From positions 62,001-126,000 of the forward strand of contig JADLSH010000218.1 of the NCBI GenBank assembly GCA_016169945.1: a stretch of 64,000 bases of DNA, read 5' to 3'. The position numbers and the translations under genes are program-made. Positions 40,620-53,589 of the stretch are shown here, one piece after another. This stretch comes from Trachythela sp. YZ-2020. Lineage: Eukaryota > Cnidaria > Anthozoa > Malacalcyonacea > Clavulariidae. The notes beneath the pieces are model-generated. The model was not told where the DNA came from. It searched no databases and saw nothing but the letters and a program-made list of their open reading frames with translations. The stretch's first letter is position 1. Every line of letters starts with the position of its first letter.

Positions 40620-42490
40620 AAAGATATCTATTTGGCAAGCATATCTATTTGGCATATAGATTGGGATATTGATTATCCAAATAGACTATCGGAGAACTTT
40701 AAAACAACATTTAATTGTGTTGCTGGTGTTCATGCACCAACTAAAAACCGTAAAGTAAGAAGTCAAAAAGCTCAGTGGCTCACAGACGAGATTAAGAATT
40801 GAAAAATATGAACCGTAGAGATTTCCTTAAATTAAGAGAAAAGCTATTCAATCAAATTCAAGTGCATACCACAATGCCTACAAAAGTATACGAAATAAGA
40901 TTAATAAACAAAATAATATATGCAAAGCGACATTACTATACAGACTGCATTGATAGAAATAAGAATAATACAAAACAAATGTGGAAAAATATTAATCATG
41001 AATCTACAAACATTTCATCATTGCAAATTGAAGATCAAACAGTCGTGAAAATTCGAGCATAGCAAATCTATTTAATGAATATTTTACTGACATTGGACCA
41101 ACAAGCCAAATTTCGGAAACCAATGTCAATTTCTCAGACATTCATATTCAGGAGGTCCTTGATGAAATTAGTAAATTAAATACATCTAAGTGTGTGGGAC
41201 CTGATAATATTCCAGCCAAACTTATAAAGGACTCGAAAGACGTCGTTGCCCCATTGTTAACATTGATATTTAATGCCTCTTTAAGTAATGGAATTTTTCC
41301 TGATGATTTTAAAATAGCAAGAGTAAGTCCAATTTGAGGTAATTATCGACCTATTTCTGTACTCTCGATAATTGCGAAACTTTTTGAGAACCTTGTTTGT
41401 TCGCAACTCAACATGTTTTCAACTGAAAATAATATCCTGACTCCATGTCAGTCTGGGTTTCGAAATGGTCATTCAACTACAACGGCTCTTTTAGAAAATA
41501 CTGATTCGTGGTTAGGGACCGCTCTATGACCGGCCTTTGATCTATGCAAAGCATTTGACACAGTTCATCATAAAATTCTTATTAAAAAGTTGGTTTAAAT
41601 CGTATTTGCATAATAGAAGACAATTTTCGTGGTCAATAATGCAACATCGTCCTCTAAGAAGGTAAATTGTGGGGTACCACAAGGATCAAACGTTGTTCCT
41701 CTACTATTTTTGATGTATGTTAATGATATCCCAAACTGTTTGGAGAACTTACATACGCCGACGACACAAATATTACAGTGCGTTCATCTAGTTTATGTAA
41801 TGTGGAAGAATCCTTAAATAATGAGTTAGAAAATATTCATCAATGGCTTCTTTCAAACAAATTAATACTAAATGTGGAAAAAACAGAATACATGATCATT
41901 GGAACACGTCAAAGGTTGACTAGTAATCTTTCTCAAGACATTAGTGTGTCTATCGATGGGAATAGGTGGAATCAAAAAGACCTTAGGCGTATTGGTTTAC
42001 GAACATCTGTGCTGGGATAAGCAGATTGATAATATCAGTAAAAAACCTTCGAAGGGCATTGGCGTGTTGCGTCGTGTTTAGCCATATGTTTCAACTGAAA
42101 CTCTTAAACATCTTTATCAAGCTTTAGTTCAACCACACTTTGATTACTGCTCAATGATTTGGAGTAACTGTGGCGAATCTTTAAGAGGCAAGCTACAGAA
42201 AGAGTTATTACTGGCGACTCATACGAAATACGCTCCATAGATATTTTAAAGAAACCAGATTGGAAAACCCTACGTGAATGAAGGAAGGGGCAACAACTAA
42301 AATATGTATCAAAAGCACTTACATGCCAATGTCCTGAGAATATTTCGGACATGTTTAAATTATCCAATTCTGATCGATATGAATTAAGAAGTAATAAAAA
42401 TAAGCCGATGTTGTCGAAGCCAAAAACAAATTCAATGCAACGAACTTTCGGTTATTCTGCTTGTTTCGATAGACTCATAAATATACTGTA
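40620..42490 (+). mobile_element. CR1/L2-like LINE, decayed
   Basis: Pieces in order: KVRSQKAQWLTDEIKN (post-endonuclease), TSKCVGPDNIPAKLIKDS, YRPISVLSIIAKLFENLV, a FRNGHSTTTALL stretch, VNCGVPQGSNVVPLLFLMYV, then LNVEKTEYMIIGTRQRL and a shifted C-terminus. Several stops (for example 41335, 41527) and frameshifts; the catalytic YADD is in a shifted frame near 41750. Non-functional. Confidence 0.8.
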
Positions 42491-42970
42491 GTTTCAAGTT
42501 TGGTTAATGATTAATAATAGGCAGCCAATAAGGACTGATATAGTGATAATTAATTTGATTGACATTTAAGTAACATGATTAGGACCGCATGAAAACCTGA
42601 TGAGGAAAAACGTTTACTGAGTCAGGACTGTTTAAACTGTTAAAGCACTGATTGCTAACCTGAGTAGACCGAATTTATGTTTATATAACGTATTGAACGA
42701 CTGGATATTGCCACAGAAGTAAGTCAATGTTTATTCGGTAACTGTTATTCGTATATTCAAATTAGCGATTATACGCATGTTAACTTGATATTTTATAGTA
42801 TATCATATGCTTTGTTTGTATTTAACTTTAGATCGAATTGTTTGTGTTTGTTTATTCAAATATATAATACGATTGCAATATTCGGTCTCTGTCTGTATGG
42901 TTTATCGACTTCGCGAACCGTATATTCGATTTCTGGAATTTGTGACCGCGGCTCGGGAGAGCGATAAACA

Positions 42971-44289
42971 ATGACCGAGGAGGGCATCAAGACCGCAAAG
43001 ATTCACAGACGCACGGCGAAAGCAGGACTTACGCGAAAAGGCAAAGCATTAGAACACTTAGTTTCGAACAAGCGACCGACGAACGAGGTAAAAGTTACGA
43101 CTGCGTTTGATAGCTTAGTATTGAAACATGAAGCATTTACAAGCTTAATAACAGATGATAACGAGTTTGAGAAAGAAGAAGCATGGCTTGACGAGTGTCA
43201 AGAGTTTTATCTGAAAGTAGACGTAGGCGCAAAGACTTATATCGAAAGCGTAGATTTACCAGTAGAAGATTTAAGCAATAAAACAGAGACAATGGTGTTA
43301 CAAGCTTCAGGAATGATCGGAATGTCTGGAACACAGAGCGGAGATGACCTAGGTAATACGAGCCAAAATACGGCGAGTGTTGACAGTTCTGAAAGTGTGA
43401 ATGATGAAAGCAATAGCACTGTTAACAATACACAAAGCAATGTTCCTAGTCAAGCCAGCGCGCCTGTAACAGCTGTAGACCAAGTAAATATTCCCAGTCA
43501 GAGCCCTACAAATCCCGACATAGGAACTGTTTATAACGAAAAGTCTTGTGGGTTTCAAATGGAAAACCTAAACTGCCTAATTTTGACGGAGACGTGCGAG
43601 AATACGCTATTTTTAAGGCGGACTTTAAACACGCGATTGAGTCGAGATATAGCAAGCGAGACTCGATAGCTTTACTGCGTACTTGTCTCAAAGAAAAACC
43701 GCTCGAGCTAATTAAAGGGATTGGGTCCGACTATGACGCTGCATGGGAGTACTTAGACTCCATATATGGTGATGCGCGATATATCTCAGATATAATTACA
43801 CAGGACATTGTACAATTTAAAGCTCTACAGGAGGGAGAGGACGCGCGTTTTTGTGATCTTGTACACCTAGTTAAGCGCTGCTATAACACTTTGAAAGAAG
43901 TCGGTATTCCAAGTGACATGGACAACAGTCACATGCTGTCTATTATCGAGAAGAAAATGTGTGCAAACGACAGAAAGGTTTGGTCGAGGGACTTGGAAAG
44001 AGAAGGGAATCCAGCAACGCTTCATGGTCTTATGAGTTGGATGAGCGTGGAGATGAAATCATGCATGAGAACGGGTGGGACAAATCGTCGGAGTGTGAGT
44101 CAGTTAAGTGGTGGAGTTGATGAAGAAAGAAAAGATCGACACAAATGTTGGTTATGCCGTGATTCAACCCACTGGCCAGACCAATGCCAGAAGCTCGCAG
44201 CCCTGAGTTATGATGAACGTGTGAAAGTAGCCAAAGCTAACCACGTTTGCTTCAGCTGCTTGAAGAAAGCTGGGAGGGAATACAAGTAA
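42971..44289 (+). pseudogene. Bel/Pao gag-like gene, frameshifted
   Basis: ATG 42971 opens a 232-codon frame with a basic N-terminus and a Ser/Asn-rich linker. A frameshift around 43546-43560 moves the continuation to the next frame (KLPNFDGDVREYAIFKADF, the DUF1759 signature), which runs to 44289. Near its end is a zinc knuckle CWLCRDSTHWPDQC (C-x2-C-x4-H-x4-C), then CFSCLKKAGR truncated before a second knuckle. Gag packages retrotransposon RNA into cytoplasmic particles. Confidence 0.8.
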
Positions 44290-44312
44290 GCAAATTGTAG
44301 AAGAAGAAGAAA

Positions 44313-44966
44313 GTGCATCAAATTAGAGAACGCGGAACCCAGTGCATCTCCTTCCATCATCCCCTGCTACACAAGAGTAACAGTCTCAACATCGGTGTTG
44401 CATCATTGGCGAATCAAGAATCGATGCTTCCAGTTATCGCTGCAAACATATTTGGTCCTAACAACATCCGGAAACGTGGTAATCTGCTTTTCGACTCTGG
44501 AGCACAAATTAGCTTAATCCGTCAAGACACTGCAGAATGCCTGGGACTTACAGGAAAGAACATTTCAGTTACGATAACAAAAGTCGGTGGAGAAGAAGAA
44601 CAGATGAAAACGAAGGTTTACAGAGTCCCGGTCAGTGCAATAGACAGCTCGAGAAAACATTCTGTTAAAGCAATTGGAATTCCGTGCATAAGTGATGAAA
44701 TTGCAAGCATCAATACAACCAGTATCACGGAGCACCTTGGACTTGCCAACGAGGTCAGACGCGGAAAAGGATCAATTGATCTCCTAATTGGAGTAGATCA
44801 TGCGCACCTGCACACTGGAGAAATGAAACAAGTGGACCATATCGTAGCCAGGAAGTCACCTTTGGGATGGGTATTGTTTGGTTCAACGCCAGGACGCACT
44901 ACTTCTGAGACAACGCGAGTTCTCCATGTGAGATATGAAACGCCAGTAAACCTAGCTGATTTCTAA
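44313..44966 (+). pseudogene. Bel/Pao DUF1758-type aspartic protease
   Basis: 217 codons. LLFDSGAQISLI is the aspartic protease active-site motif (D-S-G). The C-terminal HIVARKSPLGWVLFGSTPG is the conserved bridge to reverse transcriptase in Bel/Pao polyproteins. It follows gag after a 24-base gap with a stop. Confidence 0.8.
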
Positions 44967-45103
44967 ACAACTGAGAGTATGGGCGTTGGAAAAAGGATCC
45001 AAATTTACTACCTGATAATAGAGAGCAAGCCGTAAAGCGACTGGAATCAACGGAACGTCGCCTTCAGAAAAATCCAGCTCAAGCGTTAGCGTACGACAAG
45101 CAA

Positions 45104-45838
45104 ATGGTGGAAATGGAAGAAATGAGTTTCGCTCGAAAGCTGTCGAAAGAAGAGTTGAGAAGTATAATAGCCCTGTTCATTATGTCGCATCATGCTGTCT
45201 TACGGCCAGAGAAAAAGAGCACCCCGGTAAGGAGCAGACTAAACGACTACTGGAGAAAGGGGCCAGACTTACTGAACAATTTGTTCGGCGTCGTGTTGCG
45301 TTTCAGAGAGAAAGAAGTGGCGAGAAGTGGCGACATTTTGAAGATGTATCATCGTGTATTGATTCCGGAGGAAGATCAACATGCCCACCGCTTCGTCTGG
45401 AGAAACTTGGAGACAGAGAGACAACCGGATGTCTACGTCAAGACGGTGCTAACGTTCGGCGACAAGCCTGCGCCCGCGATGGTCCAGATTGCCCTGCAAA
45501 AAACGGCAGAAGAAAACCAAGTCGACCACCCTCAAGCTGCAAAAGTCATCAAAGAGAATTCGTATATGGACGATATCGGTGACTCTGTTGATACAGTTGA
45601 AGAAGCACGAAAGCAAACGGGCGATATTGACACGGTGTTGGCGACAGGTGGTTTCAAGGTCAAAAGATGGACCTCCAACAAAACCTTAAAGGAAAACCAG
45701 AACGATGTCGAGACGGAGATGAAAATGTTCAAAGGAGATGTCGAGGAAAAGGTTCTAGGAATCGAGTGGAATAACGATACGGACACGTTTTCGTTCAAGG
45801 TTAAAGCCGATCTGCTGCAACTCAAAAATCCAAAATAA
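45104..45838 (+). pseudogene. Bel/Pao reverse transcriptase, internally deleted
   Basis: The N-terminal part (FARKLSKEELRSI) jumps to a palm segment with VLIPEEDQHAHRFVWRN and the active site SYMDDIGDS. VLGIEWNNDTDTFSFKV follows and is then cut off before RNase H. The early fingers/palm region is missing, so the protein cannot be active. Confidence 0.8.
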
Positions 45839-45846
45839 GTATAGAT

Positions 45847-46182
45847 ATGCAGAGCCCGATGACACCCAAGGAACTCCACGAAGCCGAGTTATTTTGGATC
45901 AAAGAAGCACAAGAAAGTTTGAATGATCGCTTGGCGAAAGGAGAGTTCAGATCTCTGAGTCCATTCCAGGACGAAGATGGAATAATCAGAGTTGGAGGAC
46001 GAGTCTCGAAATCCGTCGTGTCGTATGATTGTAAGCACCCAGCCTTATTACCTCACGATCACTGGATTTCACTGTTGATCACCCGTCATGCGCACAGTTT
46101 GCCCATAATGGAATGGCAACAACGACAGCGAAAACAAGACGTATCGTTGCGTATTCTGCCGAGAGTTAGAGCAAAAATTTGA
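45847..46182 (+). pseudogene. Bel/Pao integrase zinc-binding segment
   Basis: IIRVGGRVSKSVVSYDCKHP then LLPHDHWISLLITRHAH carries the H-x(n)-H part of the integrase H2C2 domain. The cysteine pair and the catalytic core are absent. Confidence 0.75.
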
Positions 46183-46599
46183 GTCGCAGTTATATGGCGG
46201 ATCTCCACAGCTTCGTCTTGCATAGATTTTTAAGTTTTAATAATATCCACTGTAAATTTAAAGTCGTTTTCAATTCAGTTGTATAGCTGCAAGTAGAGTT
46301 CTCTATTAAGCAATCTATCTTTTATATTTCACAAGACGGATAAATCGTTTGTATTATATTGCATTGCATGCAAACAAATTTATATAAAGCTATATAAAGC
46401 ATGTTGTCGTTGAAATATCTAATCGAGCGATGGTTGGCATTATAGTCTAAATGCACTGAATTAAAGATAAGATTTGCACATTGGATATCCGATAGATGTG
46501 TCAAATATTTCATTGGCTTGGATAACAGTCATGTGATCAATGGACGTTTTCCCTAGCTCTGTAATTTTCGTCTTTCTACTGCCTTTCTTGTGGAGATAT

Positions 46600-47640
46600 A
46601 CTGTAGAAGCGAACATTGGTCCAAATCAAACGCATAAATGCCACGAATGAGAGAAAACGATACGGAAAAATCAATAAGAAGTTAACTGTACGTCTTGTCT
46701 CAATCTTTTCCACGCAAAGTGTCTTGCTCTTGATCCTTTTCGCAAAGTGTTTCATTTGCCCCAGATGTCTGTGGACAGAACTGCCTTCTGACTCGGAATA
46801 TCCCTCTGCTTATGATATAAATATTGATCAAGTCTCTCAGCGCCAGACAAAACATCTAAAATTGATGCACCTCAATACACAAAGCATGGTTTCCACATTC
46901 GACGAACTTGTCTTACCCATCAACCAATATTCGTTCGACGCAATCTGCATGAGTGAGACTTGGTTAAAGACGACCTATTGTTACTTCAGCACGTAAATAT
47001 ATCCGAATATAACTGCGAGTTTAGAAATAGAAACTCAATGGGGCGTCGGAGCATATGATTAGCTTAATATTTCGCCGAAGGAATGACATCGAGGCGAAAA
47101 AGCCTAGTCTTAAACATCTATGGCTTGAGTTTCCAGGCAGAAACAAGCATGGTAAGCTACTTGTAGGAACAATTCATCGTTCCGAAAAAATGGTAAACTT
47201 CTCTGACTGGCTTAAACGTTTTAAGAATTTACTCGGGTGTGTAACAGCTGGCTGGGATGGTGTGATTGTGATAACGGGTGATTTTAATATAGACCTTCTT
47301 TGACAGTCTACACCGAAAACTCAATATTTGGATATAGTCTCGTCTCTAAACCTTCATCAGCATGTTCAAACACCAACCAGAACAGCGCACAAAACCTCGA
47401 CACTTCGAATCCCCTACACGCATCTCATATACTAATGTCCTACCTTGCCCTCTAGTCAGTGACCTAGACGCTGTTTATGCCTGCATTAACATTAAAATCA
47501 CGAGATTTCAACCAGGGTACAAGTACATAAGATATGAAAAGAATTTCAATGGATCAAAAGTCGTTGATGACTTAAAAACACTACTTTTCTTTACCATACA
47601 TGGGTTCTCTCCTCCAGAGGAAAAACTTGACAGGCCTATT
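46600..47640 (+). mobile_element. LINE 5' part (endonuclease), left of the palindrome
   Basis: LKLMHLNTQSMVSTFDELV and AICMSETWLK open an APE endonuclease. GVIVITGDFNIDLL, and TSSTLID-equivalent positions in the 47362 frame, close it. Frames shift twice. The element resumes at 51483 beyond the palindrome. Confidence 0.75.
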
Positions 47641-50600
47641 GCCTAATGGAGCTTTGGTGCAATGCATGCCGGTAGAGTGGTATCAAATTAACTTCTTCGA
47701 GAAATTTTGCTGTCATGGCGGCAATTTTGTTTCAAAGAACAAATGATTAATTTTCTATCAAATTTACGTCACGATCGTTGTTATTTTTATCGCTGTGTGT
47801 AAAGAGAAGCCTTGGCTAAATTCGGTGCAAATTAAAAGGAATTTGCTGCACGTATTACGGAGAAAACAGCCTTGAAAGGTCGTCATGAGTGAACACAATT
47901 CGAACATATTCATCGTTTTAGAATCGATTTGCTCAACGTTTTCAGGTATTGTAATGTTGCAAGAATCCGTCAGTAAACGATTTTGCTCTAGAAATATTCT
48001 CATGTTGTCTATCAATGCTGATCATGTATTTTTACCGATTGATCGTACGTTTTATACCCATATTTTGCGACTTAAAATTGATACTAAAAACTGCCCTTGA
48101 ATGCTGTAAACAATGGCCTTTGTGACGTACAAGAACAGAGCTTCTCTTTTACAAAAGCATTATTTAATTTGCATACATATCTGCTAGTTTTTGCACGAGT
48201 TAAAGCAGTTTTTGTAAATGTTTTTCTACTTGGAGTGCCTTGGTTCTTTCATTCTACAAGTAAACAGCAGGTTTTTTAAAATTCTAAGTCATAAAATACA
48301 CTCTAAATAGGTTTAAAAAGCAGCAGGGTTTTATTTTTTAGCATTTATACATCAGATACATTGAAGTTTTAGCGTTACAGTCAGGTATTAAGTCATATAA
48401 ATATATTTCTGTTTTTAAATTATTAAACCTTTTGCACAGTATTAATTCAATATTAAAAGGTAGTCTGTAAATTATTTACTGTACATATTGTGTATTGAAA
48501 TCAAATTGTAAATAGTACTCTCTGAATAAGTGTAACTCGAGGTGTAGCTTAGGTTATTGTGTTTTTTAAATATTCAAGTGGTATTCAATTTTTCAACTAA
48601 CTATAAAATATTATTTCAAAAATTAGAATAGGATTAAATTATTGTAATATATGATAGAACCAAGGACTTCGAAAGAATCAAACGAACAGCTGCAACAAGG
48701 TGAAACTGCTATTTATAATCACTTGTCAATCGTAACCCCCACCCTCCAACATCGGGAAAAGGTGGGAAGATAGATGTTAATACCTCCATACTAAACAATG
48801 GTCTGACCCCCTGAGGAAGACTGAACTGACTAACCCTGGCTAATCTCCCAACACATGGGGAAAGATTTAAAGACATTTCAATTTGATTTATTGAACAAAA
48901 ATCTCTTTTAAAAATAAATAAATTCTTGTTCAATATTTTCAAACACTGAAACACAATGCTGTACACATGCAGGACAGAACCACTCTCTTTCAAATTATTG
49001 CCAATTATTTTGCTATTCTGTGAGAAAACAAATCCAGGAACTAATTTCATTATGCCACTGTGTAGAAAAACAAACATGCAGGAAAACAAATAGATAATAT
49101 TTGAGATAATGTGTCTAAATCAGACTTAACACGCCAACCTTAGACTGTGACTAGGCTGTATAGCCAAGCCCCCTAAACGTTTCCCCATATTTAATATGCT
49201 CCACATTCAAGGGTCGGGAATCCATGTTAACTCATTAGCTGGAATACGCCCCTGGAGATGTGCCCTACTTTAGTATTTTATTCTGTCTAACGCCAGAGGA
49301 TCTTACTTTTCAGTGGCAGTGGCGTAGGAACCGGAGCGCACATGATCCCCTAACTTTACTTCAAAGTGCCCCTTTCTCCAGCTAATTCAAAGTGCCCTTT
49401 ACTAAAGAAGAGGTGCCCTTAAGAAGTGTCTCCCCCCCTTTAAGTAACAGTTACTTCCTATGCCTATAGTCAGTGGTAGGGTACTGACACTTAATGGGAA
49501 ATCCCCCACCTAGTCATGCTTAACCAACAGCCAATAGAGGAAAAACGCCCCACATTTTCCTACCATTCCTCAAGGTGGGGGTTACAATTGACGACTGGAA
49601 TTGAGTATTCAGTGGAATAAGTTCATATGACAGCTCTGGGTCCCTACAACTGTAATTCTAACAGTGTGGCACACAATCCCCCTACTGCTTGATACATACA
49701 ATAGTATTTTTAGCCTTATATATTGTTAATTGTAACTCCCACTCCCCCACCTCAGGGAATTGTGGGGCATTTTTCCTCTATTGACTGGTTACTAAAGCCT
49801 GACTAGGTGGGGAATTTCCCATTATCATGGATTCCCGACCCTTGAATGTGGGGCATATTAAATGGAGAAAAAATGGGGAAAATATGGGGAAACGTTTAGG
49901 GGCTTGGCTATACAGCCTAGCCACAGTCTAAGGTTGGCGTGTTAAGTCTGATCTAAACACATGATCTCATATATTAAGCAAATTAAATCAAATATTATCT
50001 GTTTGTTTTCCTGCATGTTTGTTTTTCTACACAGTGGCATAATGAAATTAGTTCCTGGATTTGTTTTCTCACAGAATAGCAAAATAATTGGCAATAATTT
50101 GAAAGAGAGTGGTTCTGTCCTGCATGTGTACAGCATTGTGTTTCAGTGTTTGAAAATATTGAACAAGAATTTATTTATTTTTAAAAGATATTTTTTGTTC
50201 AATAAATCAAATTGAAATGTCTTTAAATCTTTCCCCATGTGTTGGGAGATTAGCCAGGGTTAGTCAGTTCAGTCTTCCTCAGGGGGTCAGAATATTGTTT
50301 AGTATGGAGGTATTAACATCTATCTTCCCACCTTTTCCCGATGTTGGAGGGTGGGGGTTACGATTGACAAGTGATTATAAATAGCAGTTTCACCTTGTTG
50401 CAGCTGTTCGTTTGATTCTTTCGAAGTCCTTGGTTCATTTAATCCTATTCTAATTTTTGAAATAATATTTTATAGTTAGTTGAGAAATTGAATACCAATA
50501 TACCTAAGCTACACCTCGAAAACACAATAACCTAAGCTACACCTCGAGTTACACTTATTCAGAGAGTACTATTTACAATTTGATTTCAATACACAATATG

Positions 50601-51482
50601 TACAGGACTACCTTTTAATATTGAATTAATACTGTGCAAAAGGTTTAATAATTTAAAAACAGAAATATATTTATATGACTTAATACCTGACTGTAACGCT
50701 AAAACTTCAATGTATCTGATGCATAAATGCTAAAACTAAAATCCTGCAGCTTTTTAAACCTATTTAGAGTGTATTTTATGACTTAGAATTTTAAAAAACC
50801 TACTGTTTACTTGTAGAATGAAAGAACCAAGGCAGTCCAAATAGAAAAACATTTACAAAAACTGCCTTAACTCATGCAAAAACTAGCAGATACCCAATTT
50901 AAATAATGCTTTTGTAAAACACATTAAATTTTGCCTCAATGCGAGTCAAATTTTCGCGCCAAAATAAAAGAGAAGCTCTGTTTTAGTACGTCACAAAGGC
51001 CATTGTTTACAGCATTCTAGGGCAGTTTTTGTATCAATTTTAAGTCGCTAAATATGGGTATAAAACGTACGATCAATCGGTAAAAATACATGATCGGCAT
51101 TGATAGACAACATGAGAATATTTCTAGAGCAAAATCGTTTACTGACGGTCTCTTACAATATTACAATTCCTGAAAACGTTGAGCAAATCGATTCTAAAAC
51201 GATGAATATGTTCGAATTGTGTTCACTCATGGCGTCCTTTCAAGGCTGTTTTCTCCGTAATACGTGCAGCAAATCCTTTTAATTTGCACAGAATTTAGCC
51301 AAGACTTCTCTTTACACACAGCGATAAAAATAACAACGATCGCGACGTAGATTTGATAGAAAATTAATCATTTGTTCTTTGAAACAAAATTGCCGCCATG
51401 ACAAGAAAATTATCCAAGAAATTAATTTGACACCACTCTACCGGCATGCATTGCGCCAAAGCTCCATTGGGCAATAGGCCTA
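47641..51482. mobile_element. Giant palindromic element, 3.84 kb
   Basis: The ends GGCCTATTGCCTAATGGAGC and its complement pair. Similarity continues inward for ~1.7 kb per arm (left to ~49600, right from ~49720), leaving only a ~120-bp loop. The left arm carries an extra ~265 bp at 49225-49490, which itself looks like a hAT-type insertion. Both arms encode matching frames (MIDNMRIFLEQNRLLT at 48015 on minus and 51100 on plus). It splits a LINE. AGGCCTATT sits at both edges as a candidate 9-bp duplication, but the right side has three extra bases, so this is unproven. Confidence 0.85.
49328..49471. repeat. hAT-like MITE inside the left palindrome arm
   Basis: Begins CAGTGGCGTAGGAACCGGAG and ends TTCCTATGCCTATAG, flanked by TCAGTGG on both sides. 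It lies in the only large asymmetry between the palindrome arms. Confidence 0.45.
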
Positions 51483-53520
51483 TTCTCTGTTCACTGAATG
51501 CAGTGAAAGACACCTGTTTTAAGACGAAACAAAGTTACGCGACCTCCGGCACCTTGGCTTAAAGATCCCGCTATCCAAGTGTTACAAGAAAAAATAAACA
51601 CTTTTTAGGCTGCAGCAAGAAAAGACAATGATCGCGAAACATGGAAGTTATTTCGTTCAGCTCGTAATCGCCTTAAAGCTTTAATTAAGACCGGGAAAAG
51701 GCGTTTACACAAAAAATGCTTTCATCGAAGAAGCCTAAAGAAGTATGGAAAATAATCCATCGTATCCTGCATCCAGGGCCGCAGGGGATCACCATACATT
51801 GTGACAAACTCGACACTCATTTCACTTCTACAGCAGAACGCACAATCGGTATGAGCGCGGAAGATTATAACAACAGCTGTGACACCATCAAAAACACGAT
51901 AGACTCGCGTCCTTCAAACCATGATAATGGCTTCCATATCAATCCAGTAACACTGGGTGAAGTGTACGCTCAGTGGCGAAGCCAGCCCGCCGATTTGGTC
52001 CCGCCATGCAAATTTCAAATCATCATTATTCATTCTTCAGAAATTGATTGTTTTCACCGTCAATGAACACGAACAAATTTGCATAGCGGGACTAAATCGG
52101 CGGGCTGGCTACGCTACTATATACGCTGTCTTCGAGGAGACTGCTGTCGGACCTGATCATATTCCTGCAAAAATGATTAAAATTATCGCCAAGTACTTGG
52201 GTTCTCCATTAACCGACATCATCAACACCTGTATCGCTTATCGCTGTTTTCCTTCCGCGTGGAAAATAGCGCGCATTTGCGCAATTAATTGCTAAGGTAA
52301 ATCACGTCACTTCGGAAAGTGACTTGCGACCAATATCGATTTTACCAGTTCTGTCTAGAACTTAAGAACGTTTGGTCATTCATCAGCTATGCATATTCAA
52401 TGTCGAAAGCAAACTGCTCCGCAAGCTCCATCTCAGCATACCGAAAAGGCCATTGAACCATAACTGCCCTGCAAGATATACGAGACGACATTATGAAAGC
52501 AATGAATCGCGGAGAAATCACTCTGATCATTCTGGCAGACTTTGCTAAAGCTTTTGACACCATCAATTTCAAAAGTCTCATCTCGAACATACTGTATGGA
52601 CAATAGATTATGTCTCTCATGGTAAGCAGTATGTTCGGATTGATGACATTCGCTCGAAGATCGCCGACGATAATTTTGGCGTTCCTCAAAGTTTTATATT
52701 GGGACTTGTGTTATTTAACATCTATGTCGCCGACCTTGATGATATTGTGCAGGCCAAAACTCGCCAATTTTGTTGCCGACACCACAATCTACGAACATGT
52801 CAAGGTCAAGTATCTCAGCAAGCTAAGTGCAGACAAATTATATCTAACTCCATCAACTCAACGACTAGTCTAGTGATTGTAGTCTTGCCTTAAATTGCAA
52901 GAAGACGAAAACAATGATTTTCGCTGCTCAGCAAATGTCAAGGATACATCAACTTCGTGACTACAAGCTTGGAATATTCGTAAACAATCATGAGCTAGAG
53001 CGAATAATGTCCTGCAAGCTGCTTGGAGTGTATTTTAGTGAACACCTCAAATGGGACGATCACATCAACCACACCAGATCGGCCTGTTGCGCTACTTTAA
53101 GAATGTTAAGAAAGCTCAAACATCTAGCCACCTATAACCTAAATTGGACTATGCTGATGTCATCTCCATACTCGCTGCAATTTTTGTCAAGACGTTGGCA
53201 AAAAGTACAATTTGAAACAGCAAGCTTCGTTTTAAAACGTTACGTGAAGTCGCAAAAGTTTTCAACGTTTAACCAGATAACATTAGGGACTGCGAAAACT
53301 ACAAAGAATTTATTACATTAACAAAGGAATTTTTGCGTCAAAGAGCATGAAATCAAGAATAATTTTACTCGAATATAGATTTTCTAATTCTCTTTTATTG
53401 TTGTATACTAAAACGATTAGCAAATTTTAAATTAACGTATATTTATATTATATTATGTTGTAGTATTTTAACTGGGAAGAGCCATGTAACGTGGATCTGT
53501 TAAATAAATCAATATAAGCA
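51483..53520 (+). mobile_element. LINE 3' part (reverse transcriptase), right of the palindrome
   Basis: Frames give SSKKPKEVWKIIHRILHPGP, VGPDHIPAKMIKIIAKYLGS, ILADFAKAFDTINFKSLISN, LGLVLFNIYVADLDDI and NNHELERIMSCKLLGVYFSE, in CR1/L2 order, with many stops. It is interrupted by a hAT-like MITE at 51973-52115 and ends near 53510 with TAAATAAATCAATATAAG. Confidence 0.8.
51973..52115. repeat. hAT-like hairpin MITE in the LINE
   Basis: Starts CAGTGGCGAAGCCAGCCCGC and ends with the near complement. Flanking TGTACGCT and TATACGCT differ at one base, consistent with an 8-bp target duplication. Confidence 0.65.
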
Positions 53521-53589
53521 CACAACTACGGACGAATCAGATGGACCTTGTAGCCTAAACAACACATCAACGTTAAAATTAAGTACAAT

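Larger units (their letters stand above)
42960..46182 (+). mobile_element. Bel/Pao LTR retrotransposon, partial
   Basis: Gag, protease, reverse transcriptase and integrase zinc-domain pieces occur in Bel/Pao order. RNase H and most of the integrase are deleted, and no matching 3' LTR was found. The 5' side (about 42490-42960) could contain a solo LTR, but without a partner this cannot be shown. Confidence 0.8.

Noticed and set aside
42490..42960. 5' LTR of the Bel/Pao element
   Set aside because: No matching copy was found downstream of the integrase fragment, so LTR limits cannot be supported.
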